Assembly: GCA_016710635.1 (NCBI GenBank)
Contig: JADJVL010000021.1
Span: forward strand, 62,001 to 126,000
Source: Holophagaceae bacterium
GTDB taxonomy: Bacteria > Acidobacteriota > Holophagae > Holophagales > Holophagaceae
Length of the DNA: 64,000 nucleotides
Reading direction: 5' to 3'
Position 1 is the first letter of the stretch, and every line of letters starts with the position of its first letter. The notes under the pieces were generated by a model. The model saw nothing but the letters and a program-made list of their open reading frames with translations. It was not told where the DNA came from and searched no databases. Positions 35,544 to 45,690 of this stretch are shown here, in pieces. The translations under genes were made by a program, and so were the position numbers.

Positions 35544-37094
35544 TCAAAGCCCGATCCTGGCCCCCAGGGCCTTGGCGTCCGGATGCCCGAGGAGCCGGGC
35601 GAGGAGGCCATAGGCCAGGCCGCAGCCGGCGATGAGGGGCAGCAGCCGGACCGCCAGGGCGCCGCGGGTCAGGGGTTCCCCCAGATCCAGCCACGCCGCG
35701 CCGCGCCAGGCCAGCAGGCCCATCAGGGCGGCGGCGAGGACGGCCTTCAGCCCATCGGCGAGGGTGGCCCCGAGGGCGAAGCCCGGCAGCCGGGGCTTGA
35801 GCCGCAGCACCAGGAGCGCCAGCCCCGCGAGGCTCGCCAGGCCGTTGGCCAGGGCCAGGCCGCCGGTGCCCAGGGGCTTCAACAGGGCCAGGCTGAGGCC
35901 GATGTTGAGGAGCAGGCTGAAGAGGGCGATGGCCGCGGGGCCGCGGTAGTCCTTGAGGGCGTAGAGGCCCTGGGTGCCGATGCGTTGGGCCGCCACGAAG
36001 ATCAGCCCCACGCACTGGAACTGGAGGGTCAGGGCCGTCCAGTCGCTGGAAGCGACGCCATAGGCGCCGGTGCGGAACAGGAGGGCGCAGACGGGCCGGG
36101 CCAGGACCGCCAGCCCGATGGAGGCCGGCAGGACCAGGAGGGCGGAAGCGCCGAGGCTGCGGGCCAGGTTGTGGTTCATACCTCCGTAGTCCTCCGCCTC
36201 CGCCAGGCGCGCCAGGGCCGGGAGGCCCGCCGTCGCGAAGTTCACCGCGAAGAGGCCGAGGATCATCTCGCCCATCATGCCGCTGTTGTAGAGCACGATC
36301 TGGGCGCCATCGGGGAGCTTTGAGGCCAGCATGGTGGAGATGAGCGCGTTGATGGGGTAGATGCCCGCCGCCAGCATGCCCGGGCCCATGCGCCGGAGGG
36401 CCGAGCGCACGTAGGGATCCCGGAAGTGGAGGCCGAAGGCGAGCCCGAAGCCCTGGGCGCGGGCGGCGGGCACCAGCACCGCCAGCTGGACGAGGCCGCC
36501 CGCGAGCACGGCGCAGGCGCAGACGAGGGCCACGTGCTCCGGCGAGGTCCAGCCCCGCTCCCGGCCATAGGCCAGGGCGCTCCAGCCGAAGGCGATGAAG
36601 GCCAGGTTCCAGAAGATGCTCACCGCCGAGGCCAGGGCGAAGCGGCCCTTCAGGTTCAGCACGCCGGCGAAGCCCGCCGTCAGGCTGACCAGGGCCAGAT
36701 AGGGGAACATCACCCGCGCCAGCCTCGCGGTGAGGGCGCCCTGGGCCTGGGGGCGGCCCAGGGTCAGGAGGGTCGAGATCGGCCCCATGAAGACCACGCC
36801 CAGGACCACCAGCAGGACGAGCAGGGTGAGGAGGGTGCCGAGGAACTTCGCCGCGGCCCTCCGCATGGCGGCCTCGCCCTCCTCCCGTTCCGCCTGGGCC
36901 AGGGTGGGCAGGAAGGCGGCGGTCATGGTGCCTTCGGCGGTGAAGCGCCGCAGCAGGTTGGGCAGCCGGAAGGCGACGGCGTAGGCGTCCGCGGCGGCCC
37001 CGGCCCCCAGGAAGTGGGACAGGAAGAAGGTCTGCGCCAGGCCGCTCAGGCGGCTCAGCAGGGTCATGAAGGACACGACCGCCGCGGAGCGCAT
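35544..37094 (-). CDS. murJ: Lipid II flippase MurJ
   Basis: This 516-residue MOP-superfamily protein flips lipid II across the inner membrane for peptidoglycan synthesis. It opens with SFMTLLSRLSGLAQTFFLSH and ADAYAVAFRLPNLLRRFTAEG, the MurJ N-terminal signature, and has about fourteen helices. The start is ATG 37094; no better upstream codon is in a plausible position. It lies 20 bp after the transporter-like gene in the same direction and may be read from the tRNA-Thr transcript. Confidence 0.93.
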   Translation of the reverse strand: MRSAAVVSFMTLLSRLSGLAQTFFLSHFLGAGAAADAYAVAFRLPNLLRRFTAEGTMTAAFLPTLAQAEREEGEAAMRRAAAKFLGTLLTLLVLLVVLGVVFMGPISTLLTLGRPQAQGALTARLARVMFPYLALVSLTAGFAGVLNLKGRFALASAVSIFWNLAFIAFGWSALAYGRERGWTSPEHVALVCACAVLAGGLVQLAVLVPAARAQGFGLAFGLHFRDPYVRSALRRMGPGMLAAGIYPINALISTMLASKLPDGAQIVLYNSGMMGEMILGLFAVNFATAGLPALARLAEAEDYGGMNHNLARSLGASALLVLPASIGLAVLARPVCALLFRTGAYGVASSDWTALTLQFQCVGLIFVAAQRIGTQGLYALKDYRGPAAIALFSLLLNIGLSLALLKPLGTGGLALANGLASLAGLALLVLRLKPRLPGFALGATLADGLKAVLAAALMGLLAWRGAAWLDLGEPLTRGALAVRLLPLIAGCGLAYGLLARLLGHPDAKALGARIGL

Positions 37095-37114
37095 GAGGGT
37101 GGATTCGGGGCCGC

Positions 37115-37753
37115 TCACGGCTTGAGGAGCAGCCAGAGTCCGACGGCCAGGTTGCCGGCGCCGCTGACGGCGTAGAGGGCCCGGCGGAAGCGCGTGGCGG
37201 AGCCCAGGCGGATCGCCAGGCGGCCCGAGGCCCAGCTCAGCAGGATGAACATGACGGTGATGCCCAGGCCGAAGAGCAGCAGCGCCGCGGCGAAGTTCCA
37301 CTGGGCGCCCCGCTGCATGAGGGTCATGAAGCCCCGGAAGCCCCCCAGCCCGAAGAAGGCCCCGAGCCAGGCGAGACCGTGGTGGAAGCGGTGGCCGGCG
37401 GCGGCGGCGTGGGGGTGCTCATGGACCAGGGCGCCATGGGTGTGGGGATGGGCGTGGGCCTGCAGGGCCCCCCGCCGCCACCCGAAGGCCGCCGCGAGGT
37501 TCCAGACCCCCAGCAGGGCCACGAAGGCCCAGGCGGTGCGGTCCAGCCAGACGAAGAGGCCCTCGCCGAAGACCGCGCGGCCCAGCCACGCGCTCAGCCC
37601 CGCCAGCAGCGCCACGGCCAGCATGTGGGAGAGCCCGAAGGCCAGGCCCACCTTCCAGGCGCCCTCGGGCCGCTCAAGGGCCACGCCGGTGACCACCGCG
37701 ACGTGATCCGGTTCGAGGGCGTGGAGGCAGCCGAGGGTCAGGGGGAGCAGCAT
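37115..37753 (-). CDS. Nickel/cobalt transporter- or UreH-like membrane protein
   Basis: From the ATG at 37753 the protein has 212 residues and about six membrane helices. Its first helix carries HALEPDHVAVVTG, close to the HX4DH metal signature of NiCoT permeases. A histidine-rich loop (HAHPHTHGALVHEHPHAAAAGH) fits metal handling; this run is at about 103-124. The longer reading to 37789 is rejected because it runs into the tRNA gene. The start codon is only three bases past the tRNA CCA end, with no obvious Shine-Dalgarno sequence, which is unusual. Nickel, cobalt or another divalent metal is the likely substrate. Confidence 0.7.
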   Translation of the reverse strand: MLLPLTLGCLHALEPDHVAVVTGVALERPEGAWKVGLAFGLSHMLAVALLAGLSAWLGRAVFGEGLFVWLDRTAWAFVALLGVWNLAAAFGWRRGALQAHAHPHTHGALVHEHPHAAAAGHRFHHGLAWLGAFFGLGGFRGFMTLMQRGAQWNFAAALLLFGLGITVMFILLSWASGRLAIRLGSATRFRRALYAVSGAGNLAVGLWLLLKP

Positions 37754-37756
37754 GAG

Positions 37757-37832
37757 TGGAGCCGCCTGCCGGGATCGAACCAGCGACATTCTGATTACAA
37801 ATCAGATGCTCTACCAACTGAGCTAAGGCGGC
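37757..37832 (-). tRNA. tRNA-Thr (anticodon TGT)
   Basis: The minus strand folds as a complete tRNA: 7-bp acceptor stem (GCCGCCT / AGGCGGC), D arm TTAGCTCAGTTGGTAGAGC, anticodon arm TCTGA-TTTGTAA-TCAGA with anticodon TGT, T arm with GGTTCGATCC, discriminator T and an encoded CCA. Anticodon TGT reads ACA threonine codons. The next gene starts three bases after the CCA. Confidence 0.97.
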
Positions 37833-37999
37833 ACAAACACAGTTTATCGAAGAAAAGTCATCACAAAACCGCAAGCTTTCCTGTGCCCGCTGCGAAGTCC
37901 TGAACGTCCCTGGACTGGACAACCCTCACACCCGGCGCAGCTTGTGCCGCAGATCATATTCAGAGGCCGGGGTCCGGAGTCACTTTGAAGGAGCAGGAA

Positions 38000-38017
38000 G
38001 AGGTCCCCGGGGACCTC
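38000..38017 (+). promoter_or_regulatory. Perfect 18-bp palindrome before nifJ
   Basis: GAGGTCCCCGGGGACCTC is a perfect palindrome. It ends three bases before the GGAGG ribosome-binding site (38021-38025) of nifJ, whose ATG is at 38031. It could be an operator or, as RNA, a short hairpin next to the ribosome site. The remainder of the 198-bp gap (37833-38030) shows no clear promoter. Confidence 0.5.
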
Positions 38018-38030
38018 GTCGGAGGCTCCC

Positions 38031-41000
38031 ATGACAACGTCGGAACGCTGGATGACCGTGGACGGGTGCGAGGCCGTGGCCTCCGTGGCCCACCGCCTCA
38101 GCGAAGTCATCGCGATCTATCCCATCACGCCCTCCTCGGGCATGGGCGAGCTGTCGGACGAATGGTCCGCCAAGGGGCACACCAACATCTGGGGCACGGT
38201 GCCCTCGGTGGTGGAGATGCAGTCCGAGGGCGGCGCCGCCGGCGCGGTGCACGGCGCCCTCCAGGCCGGCGCGCTGACCACGACCTTCACCGCCAGCCAG
38301 GGCCTGCTGCTGATGATCCCCAACATGTACAAGATCGCCGGGGAGCTGTCGCCTTTCTGCATGCATGTCAGCGCCCGCACCCTCGCCACCAACACCCTCT
38401 CCATCTTCGGCGACCACTCGGACGTGATGGCCGTGCGGCAGACCGGCTTCGCCATGCTCTGCTCGGACAGCGTCCAGGCCGCCCAGGATCTGGCCCTCGT
38501 CGCCCACGCCGCCACCCTGCGCAGCCGCGTCCCCTTCCTCCACTTCTTCGACGGCTTCCGCACCTCCCACGAGATCGCCAAGATCCAGCCCCTGGAGGAC
38601 GGGATCCTCGCTTCCATGGTGCCCGACGACCTGCTGGCCCCGATCCGGGCGCGGGCCCTCACCCCGGACCGTCCCGTGGTCCGCGGCACCGCCTCCAATC
38701 CCGACACCTTCTTCCAGTCCCGGGAGGCCTGCAATCCCTTCTACGACGCGCTGCCGGGCCAGGTGCAGGCGGAAATGGACCGCTTCGCCGAGCTCACCGG
38801 CCGCGCCTACAACCTCGTGGACTACGTGGGCCATCCCGAGGCCGACCGCGTGCTGGTCATCATGGGCAGCGGTGGCACGGCGGCGGAGGAGTACGTCGAA
38901 TGGGCCAACGCCCGCGGCGAGAAGCTGGGCCTGCTCAAGGTCCGCCTTTACCGGCCCTTCCCCGGCCAGACCTTTGTCGAGGCCCTGCCCGGCACGGTGA
39001 AGGCCATCGCCGTCCTGGACCGCACCAAGGAGCCCGGCGCCTACGATCCCCTCTACCTGGACGCGGTCGCCGCCCTCAAGGACGCGAAGGACGAGGACCG
39101 CTGGCACTTCGAGTCCGAGCCCAAGGTCGTCGCCGGCCGCTACGGCCTCTCCAGCAAGGAGTTCAACCCGGCCTGCCTCAAGGCCGTCTACGACAACCTC
39201 GCAGAAGCCAAGCCCCGCCACTGCTTCACCGTGGGCATCGTGGACGACGTCACCCACCTCTCCCTGCCGGTGGACCCGGACTTCGACATCGAGCCCGCCG
39301 GCGTCACCCGGGCCCTCTTCTACGGCCTCGGCGCGGACGGCACCGTGGGCGCCAACAAGAACTCCATCAAGATCATCTCCGAGGAGACGGAGAACCACGG
39401 CCAGGGCTACTTCGTCTACGACTCCAAGAAGTCCGGCGCCATCACCATCTCCCACCTGCGCTTCGGCGCGAAGCCCATCCGCAGCTCCTACCTCATCCGC
39501 AAAGCCAACTTCATCGCCTGCCACCAGACGGGCTTCCTTGAGAAGATCGACATGCTGGAGGCGGCGGCGGAAGGCGCCACCTTCCTGCTGAACACGCCCC
39601 ACGACGCGGCCCAGGTCTGGGACACGCTGCCCCTCGAAGTACAGGCCAACCTGGTGGCGAAGAAGCTGAAGTTCTTCGTCATCGACGCCTACGCCGTGGC
39701 CAAGGCCACGGGCATGGGCGGGCGCATCAACACCATCATGCAGACCTGCTTCTTCGCGATCTCCGGCGTGCTGCCGCGGGAAGAGGCCATCACCCAGATC
39801 AAGAAATCCATCGAGAAGACCTACGGCCGCAAGGGCGAGGCCCTGGTGAAGAAGAACTTCGAGGCGGTGGAGGCCACCCTGGCCCACCTGCAGGAAGTCG
39901 CCGTCCCCGCCGCCGCCTCGTCCACCCTGCACATGCCGCCCACCGTCTCGAAGGACGCCCCGGACTTCGTCCAGCGGGTCACCGCCGTGATGATGGAGGG
40001 CAAGGGCGACCTGCTGCCCGTCAGTGCCTTCCCGCCGGACGGCACCTGGCCTTCGGGCACCACGAAGTGGGAGAAGCGGGGCATCGCCCTGGAGATCCCC
40101 GTGTGGGACGAGGCCCTCTGCATCCAGTGCAACAAGTGCGTGGCGGTCTGCCCCCACGCCGCCATCCGCGCCAAGGTCTTCGATCCCGCCGCCCTCGCGG
40201 GCGCGCCGGAGACCTACAAGGCCGTGGACTACAAGGGTGCCGAATTCAAGGGCCAGAAGTACTCCCTGCAGGTGGCGCCGGAGGATTGCACGGGCTGCAC
40301 CCTCTGCGTCATGGTCTGCCCCGCCAAGGACAAGTCGAACCCCAAGCACAAGGCCATCGACATGGCCCCCATGGCGCCCATCCGCGACACCGAGCGGGCC
40401 AACTACGCCTTCTTCCTGGACCTGCCCCAGGCGGACCGGGAGGCGGTGAAGCTGGACCTCAAGGGCAGCCAGTTCCTGGAGCCCCTCTTCGAATACAGCG
40501 GCGCCTGCTCGGGCTGCGGCGAGACGCCCTACGTCAAGCTGCTCACCCAGCTCTTCGGCGACCGGGCCCTCATCGCCAACGCCACGGGCTGCTCGTCCAT
40601 CTACGGCGGCAACCTTCCCACCACGCCCTACGCGGTGAACGCCGACGGCCGCGGTCCCGCCTGGGCCAACTCCCTCTTCGAGGACAACGCGGAATTCGGC
40701 CTCGGCATGCGCCTCGCCGTGGACCAGCACGACCTCTACGCCCGGGAGCTCCTGGGCCGGCTGGCGGGCCGCGTGGGCGGCGACCTGGCGGACGCGATCT
40801 TCCGGGCGGACCAGTCCGGGGAAGCGGGACTGCGCGCCCAGCGCGAGCGCGTGCTCGCCCTGCGGGCCGCCCTGGCGGGCGTCGCCGATCCCGAAGCCCG
40901 GCGCCTCGAGCTCCTGGCGGACTACCTGGTCAAGAAGAGCGTCTGGATCGTCGGCGGCGACGGCTGGGCCTACGACATCGGCTACGGCGGCCTGGACCAC

Positions 41001-41651
41001 GTGCTCTCTTCGGGGCGCAATGTGAACATCCTGGTGCTGGACACGGAGGTCTACTCCAACACCGGCGGCCAGGCGTCGAAGTCCACGCCCATCGGCGCCT
41101 CGGCGAAGTTCGCCATGGCGGGCAAGACCCAGGCGAAGAAGGACCTCGGCATGATCGCCATGGCCAACCACGACGTCTACGTGGCCAAGGTGGCCCTGGG
41201 CGCCAAGGACGGCCAGACGGTGAAGGCCTTCCTGGAGGCCGAGTCCTTCCCGGGGCCCTCGCTGATCATCGCCTACAGCCACTGCATCGCCCACGGCTAC
41301 GACATGGCCATGGGCGCCGAGCAGCAGAAGCTGGCGGTGGATTCGGGCTACTGGCCCCTGTTCCGCTACGACCCGCGGCGCATCGCCCTGGGCGAGCTGC
41401 CCATGCAGATGGACAGCGGCGCCCCGAAGTCGGCCCTGTCGGCCTTCATGCGCAACGAGACCCGCTTCCGCATGGTGGAGCAGCAGGACCCGGCCCGCTT
41501 CAAGATGCTGCTGGCCTCGGCGGAGCACCACATGCGGGAGCGTTACGCCGCCTACGAACAGACCAGCCGCATGAGCCTGCCGGGACCGGACGCCGCTCCG
41601 GCGGAAGCCGCCGCCCAGGCCGGCGAGGCCGCCGCCACCCGCGAGCATTGA
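38031..41651 (+). CDS. nifJ: Pyruvate:ferredoxin (flavodoxin) oxidoreductase
   Basis: This single-chain 1206-residue enzyme converts pyruvate and CoA to acetyl-CoA and CO2 and reduces ferredoxin or flavodoxin. The domains are in normal order: N-terminal TPP-pyrimidine domain (YPITPSSGMGE), transketolase C-terminal-like and gamma domains (GADGTVGANKNSIKII), a ferredoxin domain with two 4Fe-4S motifs starting at C697 (CIQCNKC) and C753 (CTGCTLC), and a C-terminal TPP-Mg domain with the proximal cluster cysteines from C826 (CSGCGETPY) and the GDG motif near 976. Strong GGAGG before the ATG. It is followed 10 bp later by a dihydroorotate-dehydrogenase-like gene. Confidence 0.98.
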   Translation: MTTSERWMTVDGCEAVASVAHRLSEVIAIYPITPSSGMGELSDEWSAKGHTNIWGTVPSVVEMQSEGGAAGAVHGALQAGALTTTFTASQGLLLMIPNMYKIAGELSPFCMHVSARTLATNTLSIFGDHSDVMAVRQTGFAMLCSDSVQAAQDLALVAHAATLRSRVPFLHFFDGFRTSHEIAKIQPLEDGILASMVPDDLLAPIRARALTPDRPVVRGTASNPDTFFQSREACNPFYDALPGQVQAEMDRFAELTGRAYNLVDYVGHPEADRVLVIMGSGGTAAEEYVEWANARGEKLGLLKVRLYRPFPGQTFVEALPGTVKAIAVLDRTKEPGAYDPLYLDAVAALKDAKDEDRWHFESEPKVVAGRYGLSSKEFNPACLKAVYDNLAEAKPRHCFTVGIVDDVTHLSLPVDPDFDIEPAGVTRALFYGLGADGTVGANKNSIKIISEETENHGQGYFVYDSKKSGAITISHLRFGAKPIRSSYLIRKANFIACHQTGFLEKIDMLEAAAEGATFLLNTPHDAAQVWDTLPLEVQANLVAKKLKFFVIDAYAVAKATGMGGRINTIMQTCFFAISGVLPREEAITQIKKSIEKTYGRKGEALVKKNFEAVEATLAHLQEVAVPAAASSTLHMPPTVSKDAPDFVQRVTAVMMEGKGDLLPVSAFPPDGTWPSGTTKWEKRGIALEIPVWDEALCIQCNKCVAVCPHAAIRAKVFDPAALAGAPETYKAVDYKGAEFKGQKYSLQVAPEDCTGCTLCVMVCPAKDKSNPKHKAIDMAPMAPIRDTERANYAFFLDLPQADREAVKLDLKGSQFLEPLFEYSGACSGCGETPYVKLLTQLFGDRALIANATGCSSIYGGNLPTTPYAVNADGRGPAWANSLFEDNAEFGLGMRLAVDQHDLYARELLGRLAGRVGGDLADAIFRADQSGEAGLRAQRERVLALRAALAGVADPEARRLELLADYLVKKSVWIVGGDGWAYDIGYGGLDHVLSSGRNVNILVLDTEVYSNTGGQASKSTPIGASAKFAMAGKTQAKKDLGMIAMANHDVYVAKVALGAKDGQTVKAFLEAESFPGPSLIIAYSHCIAHGYDMAMGAEQQKLAVDSGYWPLFRYDPRRIALGELPMQMDSGAPKSALSAFMRNETRFRMVEQQDPARFKMLLASAEHHMRERYAAYEQTSRMSLPGPDAAPAEAAAQAGEAAATREH

Positions 41652-41661
41652 GGAGGAAGCC

Positions 41662-42681
41662 ATGGACCTCTCCACCACCTACCTTGGCCTCAAGCTGCCC
41701 CATCCCCTGATGGCCGGCGCCTCGCCCCTGAGCGACGAGATGGATTCCATCCGCCGCTTGGAGGATGCGGGGACCGCGGCCATCGTGCTGCGCTCCCTGT
41801 TCGAGGAGCAGATCACCCGGGAGCAGGAGGGCACGATCCACCACATGGACATGCACTCCGGCGCCAACGCGGAGGCCCTGTCCTACTTCCCCCGGCCCGA
41901 CGACTTCCGCCTGGGACCGGAAGCCTACCTGGACCACCTGTGGAAGGTGAAGCAGCTGGTGAACGTGCCGGTGATCGCCTCCCTCAACGGCATCACCCCC
42001 AGCGGCTGGCTGGACTACGCCAAGCAGATCGAGGCCGCGGGGGCGGACGCCCTGGAGCTGAACATCTACTACCTGGCGACGGAGCCGCAGGAGGACGGCG
42101 GCGCCGTAGAGCTGCGCACGGTGCAGGCCCTGCAGGCGGTGAAGAAGGCCATCAACATCCCGGTGGCGGTGAAGCTGTCGCCGTTCTTCTCCTCCATGGT
42201 GAACTTCGCCGTGGAGCTGGACCGGGCCGGCGCCGACGGCCTGGTGCTGTTCAACCGCTTCCTGCAGCCGGACCTGGACATCGAGAACCTGGAGGTGGTG
42301 CCGAAGCTGGTCTATTCCACCAGCGCGGAGCTGCTGCTGCGGGTGCGCTGGCTGGCCCTGATCCACGGCCATGTCCGCGCCGACCTCGCCGTGAGCGGCG
42401 GCGTGCACACCGCCCACGACGCCCTGAAGGCCGTGATGGCAGGCGCGTCGGCGGTGCAGATGGTGAGCGCCCTCATGCAGCGCGGCCCCGAGCACCTGAC
42501 CCAGGTCCGGGACGGCATGACCGCCTGGCTCGAGCGCCACGAATACGAAAGCCTCGGGCAGGCCCTCGGCAGCCTCAGCCACGCCCGCACGCCCAATCCC
42601 CAGGCCCTGGCGCGGGCGAACTACATGAGGATCCTGCAGGGGTGGATGGAGACGAGCCCGATGAACGGGCAGGCGAACTGA
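41662..42681 (+). CDS. Dihydroorotate dehydrogenase-like flavoprotein
   Basis: This 339-residue TIM-barrel protein belongs to the DHOD-like group that often follows nifJ. It has LGLKLPHPLMAGASPLSDEM at the start, the SLNG strand, LELNIYY, the lysine strand VAVKLSPFF and the phosphate-binding SGGVHTAHDALKAVMAGAS. FMN binding is expected. It differs from true PyrD and may not make orotate. The role next to NifJ is unknown; it could be a flavoprotein linked to ferredoxin. AGGAGG lies seven bases before the ATG, ten bases after the nifJ stop. Confidence 0.85.
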   Translation: MDLSTTYLGLKLPHPLMAGASPLSDEMDSIRRLEDAGTAAIVLRSLFEEQITREQEGTIHHMDMHSGANAEALSYFPRPDDFRLGPEAYLDHLWKVKQLVNVPVIASLNGITPSGWLDYAKQIEAAGADALELNIYYLATEPQEDGGAVELRTVQALQAVKKAINIPVAVKLSPFFSSMVNFAVELDRAGADGLVLFNRFLQPDLDIENLEVVPKLVYSTSAELLLRVRWLALIHGHVRADLAVSGGVHTAHDALKAVMAGASAVQMVSALMQRGPEHLTQVRDGMTAWLERHEYESLGQALGSLSHARTPNPQALARANYMRILQGWMETSPMNGQAN

Positions 42682-42706
42682 GGCGGACGCTACTGGCTTC
42701 TAATCC

Positions 42707-43504
42707 TCAGCGTCGTGAGGGCTCGAGCCGGACGCCCCATTCCTGGAACTGTTCCCGAGAAAAGCTCGTGGGGTAGGGAAGCGGCACATCCACGTCCCGG
42801 TAGGAGATCCATCCGCCTCTGAGCCCGTAAAGGTCAGCCGCTCGGAAGTGTGCCTTGAACAGTAATTGAAAGGCCGTGTAGATTTCGTCCCGGCTGAATG
42901 GTCCCGTGCGCGCATGCCAAGGCCAGTCGAACATCTTCGGGTAGACCTCGGGGAGGTCCGTCCTCAAGGATGCGAGAGGACGGCCTGCCGTGTCCCGGAA
43001 GACCACCCAGGGATGGACCAGATGCAGGACCTCCCCCGTGGCAATTGATTCACTCCCTGTGTTGGAGTCCACGAGGATCGCAAAGGTGGTGCCACCCTCG
43101 TTCCAGATTGAACGGAGATGTGGAGCTTCATAGCAGGCATTCCCGAATGATTCAGAACCTGCGTGCCAGAAGAGCACCCCATTGAATTCCCTGCGCGTTG
43201 GCCCGAGATTGCTCGTGGCCAGGTCTGTGACCAGGCAGGCCTTGAAGTCGGCCTCCCGATAATAGAAACGCATGAAGTGGTTCTTGGTGACCATCGACGG
43301 CGCGCTGTGGCGGTCTACGGCCACGTGCCCAGGGTCGAAGCATAGACCTGCGGCTTCAAGGGCTTCGCACATGTCCTCGAACCGCCATCCTTCCTGGGCG
43401 CGATAACTCACAGGGTTCCCGAAGGGGAACTCAGGGAGGACCCGCCCATCCGCCTGCCTTACAAGGGTTGGGCGCGGTATCTGGGGCGGCATCTGGAGGG
43501 GCAT
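42707..43504 (-). CDS. Protein of unknown function, atypical base composition
   Basis: This 265-residue protein has no signal peptide, membrane segment or recognised domain. It looks like a soluble alpha/beta protein rich in aromatic residues (WRFEDMCEALEAAGLCFDPG, FMRFYYREADFKACLV). Codon use and composition are clearly less GC-rich than in the flanking nifJ and accC regions, which suggests recent acquisition. It stands alone between convergent and same-strand core genes. No function is proposed. Confidence 0.7.
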   Translation of the reverse strand: MPLQMPPQIPRPTLVRQADGRVLPEFPFGNPVSYRAQEGWRFEDMCEALEAAGLCFDPGHVAVDRHSAPSMVTKNHFMRFYYREADFKACLVTDLATSNLGPTRREFNGVLFWHAGSESFGNACYEAPHLRSIWNEGGTTFAILVDSNTGSESIATGEVLHLVHPWVVFRDTAGRPLASLRTDLPEVYPKMFDWPWHARTGPFSRDEIYTAFQLLFKAHFRAADLYGLRGGWISYRDVDVPLPYPTSFSREQFQEWGVRLEPSRR

Positions 43505-43576
43505 GGCGGTTCCCCGAACTGTTTCAGGTAACCGAGCGCTGGCAATCGTGAAGCCGGCTCGGTCAGGCTGCTCTCC

Positions 43577-45004
<1,428 letters not shown>

Positions 45005-45006
45005 GG

Positions 45007-45627
45007 CTAGCCCACCCGCACGGCGAAGAGGCGTTCGCCGTACTCCACGGGCGTGCCGTTCTCCACCAGCACCTTCACCACCTCACCGGCGATGTCGCAC
45101 TCGATCTCGTTCATGAGCTTCATGGCTTCCACGATGCAGAGGGTCTGGCCCGGACGCACCGTGTCGCCCGCGGCCACGAAGGGCGGCGAGTTGGGATTCG
45201 AGGACCGGTAGAAGGTGCCCACGATGGGGCTGGTGATGTAGTGGAGGCCGGCCTCCTCCGCCGGCGCCGCGGGGGCGGCGGGAACCGGCGCGGCCAGGGG
45301 CACCGCAGCGGCCGGGGCGAGGGCCGGAGCCAGCGCGGGAGCCAGGGCCGGAGCGGCGTACATGACCGGCGCCGGGGCGTGCAGGCTGTCCTTGCGGATG
45401 CGGAACTTCATCGCGCCGGCTTCGAACTCGAACTCCTGGAAAGGCTCCTTGGCCACCATGGCGATGAGGGACTTGATCTCCTCCAGCCCCACTTCCTGGG
45501 CGGAGCAGTTGACGGCGGCCTTGGGCGGGGCGACGGGCCCGGGCTTGGGAGCGGTCCTGGGGGCGGGCTTGCCGGAGAAGGGTTTCGGGCGGGCGGCCGG
45601 GGCTTTCTTGCGGGCGGAAGCGCTCAT
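45007..45627 (-). CDS. accB: Biotin carboxyl carrier protein of acetyl-CoA carboxylase
   Basis: The C-terminal biotinyl domain (about 128-206) has the biotinylation motif EAMKLMNEIECD with K170, and the YITSPIVGTFYRSSNP thumb-like region typical of AccB. It is preceded by a Pro/Ala linker with APALAPALAPALAP (about 92-105). The N-terminus has an unusual 40-residue Lys/Pro/Ala-rich extension. At 206 residues it is longer than the usual ~155. It works with AccC, encoded two bases downstream. Confidence 0.95.
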   Translation of the reverse strand: MSASARKKAPAARPKPFSGKPAPRTAPKPGPVAPPKAAVNCSAQEVGLEEIKSLIAMVAKEPFQEFEFEAGAMKFRIRKDSLHAPAPVMYAAPALAPALAPALAPAAAVPLAAPVPAAPAAPAEEAGLHYITSPIVGTFYRSSNPNSPPFVAAGDTVRPGQTLCIVEAMKLMNEIECDIAGEVVKVLVENGTPVEYGERLFAVRVG

Positions 45628-45690
45628 GGGAACCTCGGGTGGTCGTCGGGTAGGGTCTGAAGAATAGCGGCCCGGACGGGGGCGGAAAAC

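Noticed and set aside
37754..37789. Longer N-terminus for the NiCoT/UreH-like protein
   Set aside because: The extension lies inside the tRNA-Thr gene; the ATG at 37753 is just outside it.
37674..37922. Minus-strand frame with CAALAQLVEHLICNQN
   Set aside because: This is the well-known false protein obtained by translating a tRNA; the tRNA-Thr gene explains the sequence.
37980..41678. 1232-codon open frame antisense to nifJ
   Set aside because: No domain signature and it mirrors the codon pattern of nifJ, which has all cofactor motifs.
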